From Bacteroides intestinalis (GTDB lineage: Bacteria > Bacteroidota > Bacteroidia > Bacteroidales > Bacteroidaceae), in the NCBI RefSeq assembly GCF_902364365.1, contig NZ_CABJDN010000007.1:248001-312000 (forward strand): 64,000 bases of DNA. Reading direction: 5' to 3'. Below are positions 38,183 through 46,986 of the stretch, one piece after another. The translations under genes and the position numbers were made by a program. The notes under the pieces were generated by a model. That model saw only the letters and a program-made list of their open reading frames with translations, did no database searches and was not told the origin of the DNA. Each line of letters begins with the position of its first letter. The first letter of the stretch is position 1.

Positions 38183-41100
38183 TTAAAATGTAACACTTGC
38201 ACCAAAGTTATATGTTCTATTCAACGGATACATATATCCATAGAGTTCAGCTGGTCTTTCTGGATCGACACCTTTCACACCTGTTATAGTGAACAAGTTA
38301 TATCCATTCATATAAATTCTCAGATTCTTTATACCTATGAATGACAAACAATTCTTCGGCAAAGTGTAACCTATTTCAGCAGTCTTCAAACGCAGATAAG
38401 TACCTTTCTGAATAGAGAATTCAGAATTAAGATCCGGAGTTGTACCACCATAAGAATAATATCCTGAAATCCATTGACAAGAAGGATCATAAGGATCTTG
38501 TTTGGGATCAACTGGACGCCATCTATCCAAGAACATATCCAAAGCGTTACCATTAAATTGTAGCGGAGCCGACAACTGTTCGCCATAAGATACATAAGAC
38601 ATTGCAGCACCTTGGAAAGTCATATTAACATCAAAACCTTTCCATTGAGCAGAAAGAGTTAAACCAAAGTTCATCAACGGATAATTTTTCTTATCCTGAA
38701 AATTAGCAGCAGTAGAATTAGTAGTTGTAGCGATAGGATATCTATCCATATCATCAATTGTACCATCACCATTCCAGTCTTCATAAACATAATCTCCAGG
38801 AAGAGTTGCATTACCTGCAAATATATGAGAGTTAGCAATTTGTTCCCACGAAGTATAACGGCCGTCTGCACCATAACCAAACCAAATGTCATTATAACGG
38901 TTAGTTAAGTTATTTCTCCAGTTATCATAGGAGTTACCTGACGGGGTGCGTTCTTTGTAACGCCACATGGAACGAGTAATAGCAATGTTTCCAGAAACAC
39001 TATAATTTACCTGCCCCACACGATTACGATGTCTCAACTCAACTTCAAAACCTTTTGTACGGTCACTCTCCAAATTCTCTTTAGGCATTGCAGCACCGAA
39101 TGTCCCTGGAATAGTGGCAATACGATTAGCCATCAAATTATCACGGTCACGCTGAAACAAATCAAAAGAAATTCCTAATAATCCATTCCACAAATCAGCA
39201 TCGATACCCACATTCAGAGTCTTAACGGTGTACCACGTAATATTAGGATTGGCTACAGCACGAAAACCTAATGAATTCATGAATGATCCATTGAAAAAAT
39301 ATCCTTTCGGAGTTTTATTATATCTATCACCATCAGTATTCGGATAATCATATCCAGAAATAAATTGGTAATCAGCAACGGAATCATCACCCATCTTACC
39401 ATAAGAACCGCGAAGTTTCAGGTTGTTTATAAAAGGTAATTTGTCTTTTATAAAACTCTCTTCACTCATGCGCCATCCTACAGAAGCACTTGGGAAAAAG
39501 CCCCAACGACTATGTGATGGGAATTTGGAAGAACCATCATAACGAAAGGCAAACTCTAACAGATAGCGTCCTTTATAATCATAGTTAAATCTACCAACCA
39601 GTGCCTGAGAAGCACTTTCTGTCAATCCATTTGCATTAGCTGTACCAAGCTGATTGGCAGAATTACCCGCAAATAAATAAGGTAAAGGTATAGAAAAATC
39701 ACGAGCTGCACGGATATTATCACCTACACTATGTGCTTCTTCAAATAACAGCAATCCAGATACGTTATGACTTGATGCAAAAGTATTTTCATAACTTACA
39801 GAAGCTTGCCATAAAGTAGTCCATGAGTTACCATAATAACGTTCCAGATTAGTTGGCGACTGCATAGCATAAGCAGTATAAGTATCAGTTGCTTCACTAT
39901 AAGTATACTCATTATACTCTTTCTTATATATGGTATTATCAGCTATAGAAGTATCATAACTGAACATGCCTTTCACCTTCAGACCTTTTACAAATGGAAC
40001 AGCATATTCAAGTTCCATCGTAGACTGGAAGATTTTATTTGTTGTCTTATTATAACCGGAAACATCAGGGTCTGTTGCTGCCAAAAGATTCAGCTGGTCA
40101 GATGACATCTTTTGAAAGTATTCCGGATTATCATTAGCATACAATTTCTCATTAGGACTTGCACGCCACAAAGCTTTATAAACCTCCCATGTTGATAAGT
40201 ATTGACGTTGTTTGCTATCAATTATACCATTTATCTTAATCGAAGCCTTCAAATTTTTAGCGACTTCGGCATTTAAATTTGCACGAAGATTATAACGGTC
40301 ATAATCCATTGCTTTTGACTTGAAAAAGCCTTCCTGATCCGTATAACCGAAGTTTACATAATAATCAGTTTTTTCACTTCCACCACTTAATGAAACATTA
40401 TGTTGCTGCTGGGGAGCTGAATTACGAATTACTGCATCATACCAATCAGTAGATTTTAATGTTCCATTCAAATACTCTTCAATCTGCTCGTCTGAATAAG
40501 TAAGCTGAGGGTTTGTCAGATTACGCATTGACTTTTCATTAAATAGTCTCATACGATCTACAGCACCTACTGGTTCCAACATTTCTGCCGGAGTTTGAAT
40601 ACCATAATACATGTTGTATTCAATCTTCGGCTTATTCTTTTCACCTTTCTTTGTAGTAATCAAGACAACACCATTAGCCGCACGTACACCATATATAGCA
40701 GCCGAAGCATCTTTCAAAACAGAAATCGACTCAATTTCATTCGGGTCCATACGTTGCAAATTGCCACGAGGAACACCATCTACTACTATCAATGGAGAAC
40801 CAAAACCACGGATATCAAACTGGTTGGTAAACTCACCCGGCTCAGATGTTTTTTGAATTACACGAACACCAGGAACTTTACCAGTCAACATGTTCTGAGC
40901 ATTCTGGCTTTTAGTAGCAACCAGTTCTTCATTAGTAATAGCAGACACTGCTCCTGTTAGATTCACTCTTTTCTGCGTACCGTATCCTACTACCACGACC
41001 TCATCCAGCTGTTCTGCATCTTCCTTCAAAGTAATTTTATAGCTGGTTTTGTTATCCACTACCACTTTTTTATTCACATAACCAATGTAAGAAACTTCCA

Positions 41101-41383
41101 ACGTTGTTCCTTGGGGAACTGTTAGAGTAAAATTTCCATCAATATCAGTTATTGTACCTAATGACTTATTTCCAACTACAGTCACATTAGCACCAATAAT
41201 AGCTTCACCTAATTCATCAACAACCTGCCCGGATATACTTCGAGAAGTTTGTGCACGCATCGGAGTAAGCACCATCAAGAACATCATTAGCATACACCAA
41301 CAAGTGTATTTGCTAACTTTCACAAAATTAGATTTGTTTTTCATGTGTTTCATAATCTCACTTTTAAAATTGTTTTTCATCAA
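38183..41383 (-). CDS. SusC/RagA-family TonB-dependent oligosaccharide transporter
   Basis: The 1066-residue outer-membrane protein has a signal peptide (ends MRAQT) and a carboxypeptidase-D-like domain (SISGQVVDELGEAIIGANVTV). The TonB box region is DEVVVVGYGTQKRVNLTGAV. The plug contains DIRGFGSPLIVVDGVPRGNL and LKDASAAIYGVRAANGVVLITTKKG. A 22-stranded barrel follows and ends in NRTYNFGASVTF. Import is driven by TonB/ExbBD, with SusD as the lid. A start at the second in-frame ATG cluster (11 codons later) is equally possible. First gene of operon A. Confidence 0.97.
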   Translation of the reverse strand: MMKNNFKSEIMKHMKNKSNFVKVSKYTCWCMLMMFLMVLTPMRAQTSRSISGQVVDELGEAIIGANVTVVGNKSLGTITDIDGNFTLTVPQGTTLEVSYIGYVNKKVVVDNKTSYKITLKEDAEQLDEVVVVGYGTQKRVNLTGAVSAITNEELVATKSQNAQNMLTGKVPGVRVIQKTSEPGEFTNQFDIRGFGSPLIVVDGVPRGNLQRMDPNEIESISVLKDASAAIYGVRAANGVVLITTKKGEKNKPKIEYNMYYGIQTPAEMLEPVGAVDRMRLFNEKSMRNLTNPQLTYSDEQIEEYLNGTLKSTDWYDAVIRNSAPQQQHNVSLSGGSEKTDYYVNFGYTDQEGFFKSKAMDYDRYNLRANLNAEVAKNLKASIKINGIIDSKQRQYLSTWEVYKALWRASPNEKLYANDNPEYFQKMSSDQLNLLAATDPDVSGYNKTTNKIFQSTMELEYAVPFVKGLKVKGMFSYDTSIADNTIYKKEYNEYTYSEATDTYTAYAMQSPTNLERYYGNSWTTLWQASVSYENTFASSHNVSGLLLFEEAHSVGDNIRAARDFSIPLPYLFAGNSANQLGTANANGLTESASQALVGRFNYDYKGRYLLEFAFRYDGSSKFPSHSRWGFFPSASVGWRMSEESFIKDKLPFINNLKLRGSYGKMGDDSVADYQFISGYDYPNTDGDRYNKTPKGYFFNGSFMNSLGFRAVANPNITWYTVKTLNVGIDADLWNGLLGISFDLFQRDRDNLMANRIATIPGTFGAAMPKENLESDRTKGFEVELRHRNRVGQVNYSVSGNIAITRSMWRYKERTPSGNSYDNWRNNLTNRYNDIWFGYGADGRYTSWEQIANSHIFAGNATLPGDYVYEDWNGDGTIDDMDRYPIATTTNSTAANFQDKKNYPLMNFGLTLSAQWKGFDVNMTFQGAAMSYVSYGEQLSAPLQFNGNALDMFLDRWRPVDPKQDPYDPSCQWISGYYSYGGTTPDLNSEFSIQKGTYLRLKTAEIGYTLPKNCLSFIGIKNLRIYMNGYNLFTITGVKGVDPERPAELYGYMYPLNRTYNFGASVTF

Positions 41384-41568
41384 ATAACGTATCCCTTAGA
41401 TTAAATAAGTAGGAAGGATATGTTTCCGGTTAACTTGTATCTTTCATATGCATTTCTTTTAAAGTTATGTATTCTTTTAGTTTACTTATCTTTTTTTAAA
41501 TTGTTATCCCAAATTCAATCTTGTATTTTTCACCTTCAAAAGAACCTATTATTATCATTTTGATATGG

Positions 41569-41637
41569 CAAAATTATATGCCTGAGATTAAAAATTGAGT
41601 GATATCGCGCTTATCTGACGCTTAATTTTAAATTAAA
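41569..41637 (-). promoter_or_regulatory. Promoter and operator of PUL operon A (susC)
   Basis: The -7 box TAATTTTG lies at 41569-41576 on the minus strand. The paired element at 41622-41637 reads TTAATTTTAAATTAAA on the plus strand. A proximal AAT half-site starts 13 bp before the box, and the distal-to-proximal offset is 45 bp. GCGCTTATCTGAC at 41607-41619 lies 30 bp from the box, exactly as at operon C. The leader to the susC ATG is about 180 bases. Confidence 0.72.
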
Positions 41638-42377
41638 TTAAAAGATTAATTGCTTCTTTACCAACATATAGAATGATCTGAAACAAATAATCGAAACAGC
41701 ATACTTTCCATAGGTTGGAGGTAGTTCTATACCATCTACCAATAAACCTGAAAACTTCCGATGCAGATTAAAAATTCTCTCCAATTTAGGAAACTCTCTA
41801 TCTGACAATAACCAAGGATTGCCATATATTTGAGGAGAAAGTAACAAAGACCTATTAAATGCCTGTAAGACAAGTTCATCTTCCCAATAATCCAAACAGG
41901 AAGAAAGGCACCTCATGGTTCTCCGTTAATCTTTTCAAATCGGGTACAAGACCTCTTCCCAATGCTCCTACCCTATTGTGAGGAGCTGCACATGTATTGA
42001 ATGAATTTACATCAATATAGCTCTCTTTGCCCTCCCACAAAAAAGTTGTTGCCATTGTTCCGCTTTTTTCAACCCTAAACGGCGATTCAAAAGAATTAAG
42101 TCTGGAGAATATTTCCTGCACTCTCCAAAGTATCCCCAAAACCATCTGGTCCTCCCCAAAGCCCTAAACGTACTCCATTCTGTTTAGCTTTTAGATAAGT
42201 AGATTCCAACCCTTTAGGGAATTTATTCTTAAATCGTTGGGAATTTATACTTTCATAAATATTCTTACCATCAATCAGCCCTGCATCAAAAGCATATATA
42301 TCCAACTGCATCCCATATTCCTGACGAAGCCATTCAAAAAAAATAAATTGCCCAATGTCTGTGATTCTGTAGTTCCT
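41638..42377 (-). pseudogene. Decayed alpha-galactosidase-like (clan-D-type) glycosidase
   Basis: Three reading frames on the minus strand carry consecutive pieces of one protein. The first has FIFFEWLRQEYGMQLDIYAFDAG and KQNGVRLGLWGGPDGFGDT. The second has ATTFLWEGKESYIDVNSFNTCAAPHNRVGALGRGLVPDLKRLT. The third has SSCLDYWEDELVLQAFNRSLLLSPQIYGNPWLLSDREFPKL. The text resembles a GH36/GH27-like barrel family found in Bacteroides. An in-frame TGA precedes the first piece (42378-42380), the N-terminal half is missing, a segment between pieces one and two is deleted, and the C terminus is cut. The remnant follows the last gene of operon D, so it was probably once its fourth gene. The inactive state is firm; the family name is moderate. 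Confidence 0.78.
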
Positions 42378-42394
42378 TCATTAGTATTGTTTAT

Positions 42395-44170
42395 TCAAGA
42401 GAAATATTCAGCCTTCGATAAGCTTCTTTCAGTAATATCAGATTCAGAAGCATGTTCCTTCAATATTTTCAAAACCTTATCTCTGTATTTTAATGCGGTT
42501 TTTGCATCATTCAACCAGTTATATTGACCGATAGGGTATGCATTCACCAACAAATTCATATCCTCCGAAACTTGTTCTATCTTTTTCAGAGATAAAAAAA
42601 TACGTTCCTTCAAACCTACAGGATGAAATTGCTTAGCTCTGCCATAGATCCTAGAACCATAATACGCCGTACATACAGCTTCATGCAAACATGCAGTCAA
42701 ATAAGTACGATAAAACAGTTGGTATAAATCATTATATGCCGCAGATTCTAATAAAGGCTTTACCCTTTCTACTTCAGCGACTGCTTCGGAAGCAAGTTTA
42801 ACTCCATACTGTTTTTCCGTTAGAATATAATTATAATATACACTATCCATTTTTTCATCAGGTTCTATCCATTGATTATCAAAAACGGTCTTCACTTCAA
42901 CAGCTAACAGAGATGATAATGACTTAAAGTGTACAGGAGCAATATGATTTATAATATCTTTCCAATAATGAAATGTTTTATTTATATCATGCTTAACAAG
43001 AACCATAGGCGGATCAATCCATCTTCCAGACACATGCCTGCTATATCCCCATTTATTATTTTCATAATTTAGAGAAGAATGATCTGTTAGGTTTGTTCCT
43101 AAGGTATAAAAAACAGATGTGACTATATCATATGCATTTTGAAACGCTTTTCTAATGGGCAACAAAGCATCCTCACCATACCTCGACGTAATAAATTCAT
43201 TATAGATTTGCATTGGAGATACAGTTTGTTCTTCCGTCATCCGCTTCAGTGCATACAACTGAATTTCATTAGCTGTTCCTACTATGCTGGTATCCCCATA
43301 ACGATCCGTCCTTGCAACATATCCGGTAACATTAGGACAGTTAATATAGCTACCCCATCTTTTCATAGTATATTCAGGCCATGTGTTAGCTACAACGCCT
43401 TGCCCACTGTATTCATTACCAGAATCAAACTCTACAATCGTAGATCTATTCATCTTTCTGATGTAAGAGTTATCCGGATGTGTCAGAAAGAAATCATGAG
43501 GGGTTTCTTTCATCATTAAAATGACCTTATCACTCTTTATATGCTTTATACATCCAACAGTACTCTTATACTCTTCTTCCGAATAAGCAAAAGTACGAAT
43601 ATAGAGTTTCTTTCCTCTTTCACCAATAACTACATCGGAAATAGCGTTTACAACAGCTGCCAGTTTTTCCTCAGGTTTTTTCATATTCACCGAGTACTGC
43701 TTTTCCGCATAAGCGCCAGTTTCAATAAACGTTAGCACAAGTCCATCTGCTTCAGGAGCCCTGTTGAGCATCCGGCGATAGTCATCTTTAAACCATTCCC
43801 AAAATTTAGGATTATCCAGGTTTATTGTACCATTAGGTCCCGTTCTAAAACATGACGGATAATAATCCAGAGAGTATAAGCTATGATCCCAAAGCAACAC
43901 TTCATCAATACCTTCTAAATGTGCAAGACGAATGAGTTTATTAACCTGTTCACATACCTTTTCTTCTTTAATGGCCTTTAAATCATGAATGATCTCATGG
44001 GACAACTGAAGCTGATTTATATTATACTCTTTTGCTGTTTTTATTGTCCGGATAGCACGATCCATATTGTCAGACAGAATGATCCACCCCCTAACACTTC
44101 CACCCGCAAAAAGATTTGCAAAGAAAGATAAGAAAAAGAAAATAACTATTATAAATCTCCTGAGACTCAT
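42395..44170 (-). CDS. Unassigned secreted glycoside-hydrolase-like protein
   Basis: The 591-residue protein has a signal peptide (MSLRRFIIVIFFFLSFFANLFAGG). The order of elements suggests a TIM barrel: RGWIILSDNMDRAIRTIKTAKEYNINQLQLSHEI, GIDEVLLWDHSLYSL, EADGLVLTFIETGAYAEK, LYIRTFAYSEEEY, KVILMMKETPHDF, STIVEFDSGNEYSGQG, GYVARTDRYGD. The C-terminal 200 residues are helical. The pattern is reminiscent of alpha-glucuronidase-type barrels (GH67/GH115), but I cannot assign a family. Its ATG overlaps the GH31 stop codon (ATGA), so the two are translationally coupled. Acidic candidates for catalysis include the Glu in FIETGAYAE. Confidence 0.75.
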   Translation of the reverse strand: MSLRRFIIVIFFFLSFFANLFAGGSVRGWIILSDNMDRAIRTIKTAKEYNINQLQLSHEIIHDLKAIKEEKVCEQVNKLIRLAHLEGIDEVLLWDHSLYSLDYYPSCFRTGPNGTINLDNPKFWEWFKDDYRRMLNRAPEADGLVLTFIETGAYAEKQYSVNMKKPEEKLAAVVNAISDVVIGERGKKLYIRTFAYSEEEYKSTVGCIKHIKSDKVILMMKETPHDFFLTHPDNSYIRKMNRSTIVEFDSGNEYSGQGVVANTWPEYTMKRWGSYINCPNVTGYVARTDRYGDTSIVGTANEIQLYALKRMTEEQTVSPMQIYNEFITSRYGEDALLPIRKAFQNAYDIVTSVFYTLGTNLTDHSSLNYENNKWGYSRHVSGRWIDPPMVLVKHDINKTFHYWKDIINHIAPVHFKSLSSLLAVEVKTVFDNQWIEPDEKMDSVYYNYILTEKQYGVKLASEAVAEVERVKPLLESAAYNDLYQLFYRTYLTACLHEAVCTAYYGSRIYGRAKQFHPVGLKERIFLSLKKIEQVSEDMNLLVNAYPIGQYNWLNDAKTALKYRDKVLKILKEHASESDITERSLSKAEYFS

Positions 44171-46974
44171 TTCAATATGACTTTTATTTCTTTACCACTA
44201 TATTTTATCCTCTTTATCATATCTTTACCTTCGAGTTTAATGATAAGGTCCATGTCTTTTACTGCATAGTCGCCGATGCGTTCTCCAACTATAAATTCCT
44301 TTGTACGATCATTCCACTTAAACGGAATAGTACTATAATTGCCATTTTTATATTTCAACGTCTCACCATCATCTTCGTATAAATTGAAACTTGCGTTTTC
44401 CCCACCAAAGACATGAATCTCAAGCGGAACATCAACATTAATATTTTTCTCAACAGAAGTATAATAGGGGATGATAGAACCAGACTTCACAAACAAAGGC
44501 ATTTTATCCAGAGGTGCTTCTGCAGTAATTGTAGTTCCTCCTTGGTAGATTGCACCGGTCCAGAAATCTACCCAAGTACATCCTTGTGGCAGATATACAG
44601 AGCGGGAAGTTGCTCCTGCCTCCAAAACGGGGCAAACCAGGAGAGCAGGTCCATACATAAACTGATCTTTACAGTCTAATACATTTTGATCATAAGCAAA
44701 ATCAAAAGCCAGTAAGCGCATTGGTGTATAATGCTCGTGAGTAACTTTACCTGATAGGGTATAAATATAAGGCAAAAGCCGGTATCGCAACTTTATAAAG
44801 TCAGTACAGATACGTTGTACTTCTGGTCCGTATGCCCATAACTCATTCGGTGCTTTCGTATCTCCCGGATAACGACGTCCATGGCAACGAAAAACGGGAC
44901 AAAATGTTCCATACTGAAACCAACGTACAAACAATTCCTGATAATCTTTTTTAGAAGGGTCTCCTCCTGAATAACCACCAATGTCTGTAGTCCAATAGGG
45001 GATTCCTGTTGCTGTAAAGTTTAATCCTGCTGCTACCTGTGTTTGTAATTCGGCAAATGTCGTTGGAATATCACCAGACCACACAGCCGTTCCCCACTTT
45101 TGTTGGGAAGCCCACGCGCAACGGGTCAACATATAAGGACGGATACCGGGACGAGCTTTGGTTATTCCTTCATAAAAATGTGATGCATGAACCAAAGGGT
45201 ATACATTTCGTACCTTCTGAGCTGGTCCGGCATAAGTATTAAGTGGCAAGTATGAGGCTACATGGTCAGGTTCCGGTCCATCTAAAAACCAGCCATCGAT
45301 ATTCAAGTCCACTAAAGAAGAAACCTTATCCCAATACATTTTGGCTGCATTCGGATTAAAAGTATCATATATATAGCCGTCAATAGCTTTGGCTCCTTCC
45401 AATATATACCCTTTTTGTGACATTTCATTATAATTTGGGATACCCGGTTTGAAGCAGGGCCACATTGTCAAAACTACCTTCATATCATAAACGTTATGAA
45501 GACTGTCCAACATTGAAGGAACATCAGGGAATAAAGTTTCATCAAACCTATGTGAACCTGTTCCATACTTACCCCAATAATGATAATCTATAAAGATAGT
45601 ACTTGCAGGAATATCCTCTTCCTTCATCTTTTTAGCTATCTCCATCACCTCTTTTTGCGTAGCATAACGGTTACGGCTTTGGTGATAACCTAAAGCCCAA
45701 TCGGGCAACATCGGAGCCCCTCCCGTCAAAGAACGATATGCAGCTACCAAATTATCCATTTTATCACCTACAAAAAGATAATAGTTAACGATCTTACCGT
45801 AATCAGAAGCCAAACTCATACCGGTACTATTGTCTGTATAAATAGTCCGGGAAGGATTATCCCAAAACAATCCCCAACCACCAGTAGAATAAATAACCGG
45901 TACTGCAGCTTGCGTATTAAACTGAACCAGTTCCCGCTTGGCATTCCGCAAGTTCATTAAGTTATCTCTGAACTGCCCCAAACCATATAAAGCCTCTTCA
46001 TCTCGTAACTGGAACTTACAATATGCATTGACAGAATCTCCACACATATTCATTCTCGCTTTTTCCGGAAACTCTTTCAATAAAATTTTTCCAGACTCAT
46101 CAAGTAGACTGATATACCCTTTATTCTTATTCACAGTAACAACTAAACGGGAAGAACGTAATACAATATCTTCCTGAGTATCCTCCACTTTAAACTCTGC
46201 CACTTTTGCCTGTTGCGTTACGGCAAAACTCTTATATTCTTTTATTTCATTCTCAGAGCCGAACATCACATGTACACTTCTTATATTATAGGGTTGCAAA
46301 TACAAAGTTCCGCCCGAAGTCTGAATCCATAAAGCCTGCTGTTTCTTTTCCCAGGAAAGAACTGTTTGTGGTTGTCCTTCCTTGGCTACAACTTGTAAGA
46401 CATTAGGATGTACTACATCCTGATAATTCTCACCCAAAGAGACATCGCTAAAAATCCCTTTGCTCCCTTTTTCTGCTATGATTCTAATGCGGTCAAAATC
46501 AAATTTACCCGATAAAGTATACTCGGCATTTTCCAAATCAGGAACAGAAGCTGCGGTAGGGCTATAAAAAACATATGCCTTATCAGCCTTTTCAGAAAAA
46601 TCGATACGCACCACAACCAACTGCGGCTCCTGTGTCTGTTTGACTGCAACAAATAGTTTTTCACTATTGCCTTTCTCAAATGAAAGGCCTAAACGCGAAT
46701 TTCCTTTTTCTTTCAACGCCAGAAAACTACACCAAACAGTTCTATTCACGTCGTTCAATTGCACATTTCTATACATACTCACCTTTTTGGGAAAAGCATC
46801 TAAATGCCAACATATTTCGGGTACAGCAACAGATGCTATCTTCAACCTTCCTTTCTCTTGTTTTACGAAGGTCATATCCCCTTTCCAGGAATCCTTTAAA
46901 AAAGGCAGTTTCTGGGCATATACAATAGAAACTGTACAAAACAAAAAACTGATAATCAAAATTATATTTTTCAT
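44167..46974 (-). CDS. GH31 alpha-glycosidase (alpha-glucosidase/alpha-xylosidase family)
   Basis: The 935-residue secreted protein (signal IISFLFCTVSIVYAQ) has the GH31 plan: N-terminal beta-sandwich with EEALYGLGQFRDNLMNLRN, then a barrel with DYHYWGKYGTGSHRF. The nucleophile Asp is in GWFLDGPEPDH (near residue 564) and the acid/base Asp in AVWSGDIPTTF (near 632). MRLLAFDF and PLFVKSGSIIPYY lie in the C-terminal domains. It cleaves terminal alpha-linked glucose, xylose or galactose; which one is unknown. It lies between the MGH1-like gene (12-bp gap) and the unassigned protein (4-bp overlap) in operon D. Confidence 0.94.
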   Translation of the reverse strand: MKNIILIISFLFCTVSIVYAQKLPFLKDSWKGDMTFVKQEKGRLKIASVAVPEICWHLDAFPKKVSMYRNVQLNDVNRTVWCSFLALKEKGNSRLGLSFEKGNSEKLFVAVKQTQEPQLVVVRIDFSEKADKAYVFYSPTAASVPDLENAEYTLSGKFDFDRIRIIAEKGSKGIFSDVSLGENYQDVVHPNVLQVVAKEGQPQTVLSWEKKQQALWIQTSGGTLYLQPYNIRSVHVMFGSENEIKEYKSFAVTQQAKVAEFKVEDTQEDIVLRSSRLVVTVNKNKGYISLLDESGKILLKEFPEKARMNMCGDSVNAYCKFQLRDEEALYGLGQFRDNLMNLRNAKRELVQFNTQAAVPVIYSTGGWGLFWDNPSRTIYTDNSTGMSLASDYGKIVNYYLFVGDKMDNLVAAYRSLTGGAPMLPDWALGYHQSRNRYATQKEVMEIAKKMKEEDIPASTIFIDYHYWGKYGTGSHRFDETLFPDVPSMLDSLHNVYDMKVVLTMWPCFKPGIPNYNEMSQKGYILEGAKAIDGYIYDTFNPNAAKMYWDKVSSLVDLNIDGWFLDGPEPDHVASYLPLNTYAGPAQKVRNVYPLVHASHFYEGITKARPGIRPYMLTRCAWASQQKWGTAVWSGDIPTTFAELQTQVAAGLNFTATGIPYWTTDIGGYSGGDPSKKDYQELFVRWFQYGTFCPVFRCHGRRYPGDTKAPNELWAYGPEVQRICTDFIKLRYRLLPYIYTLSGKVTHEHYTPMRLLAFDFAYDQNVLDCKDQFMYGPALLVCPVLEAGATSRSVYLPQGCTWVDFWTGAIYQGGTTITAEAPLDKMPLFVKSGSIIPYYTSVEKNINVDVPLEIHVFGGENASFNLYEDDGETLKYKNGNYSTIPFKWNDRTKEFIVGERIGDYAVKDMDLIIKLEGKDMIKRIKYSGKEIKVILK

Positions 46975-46986
46975 GATCGATTATTA

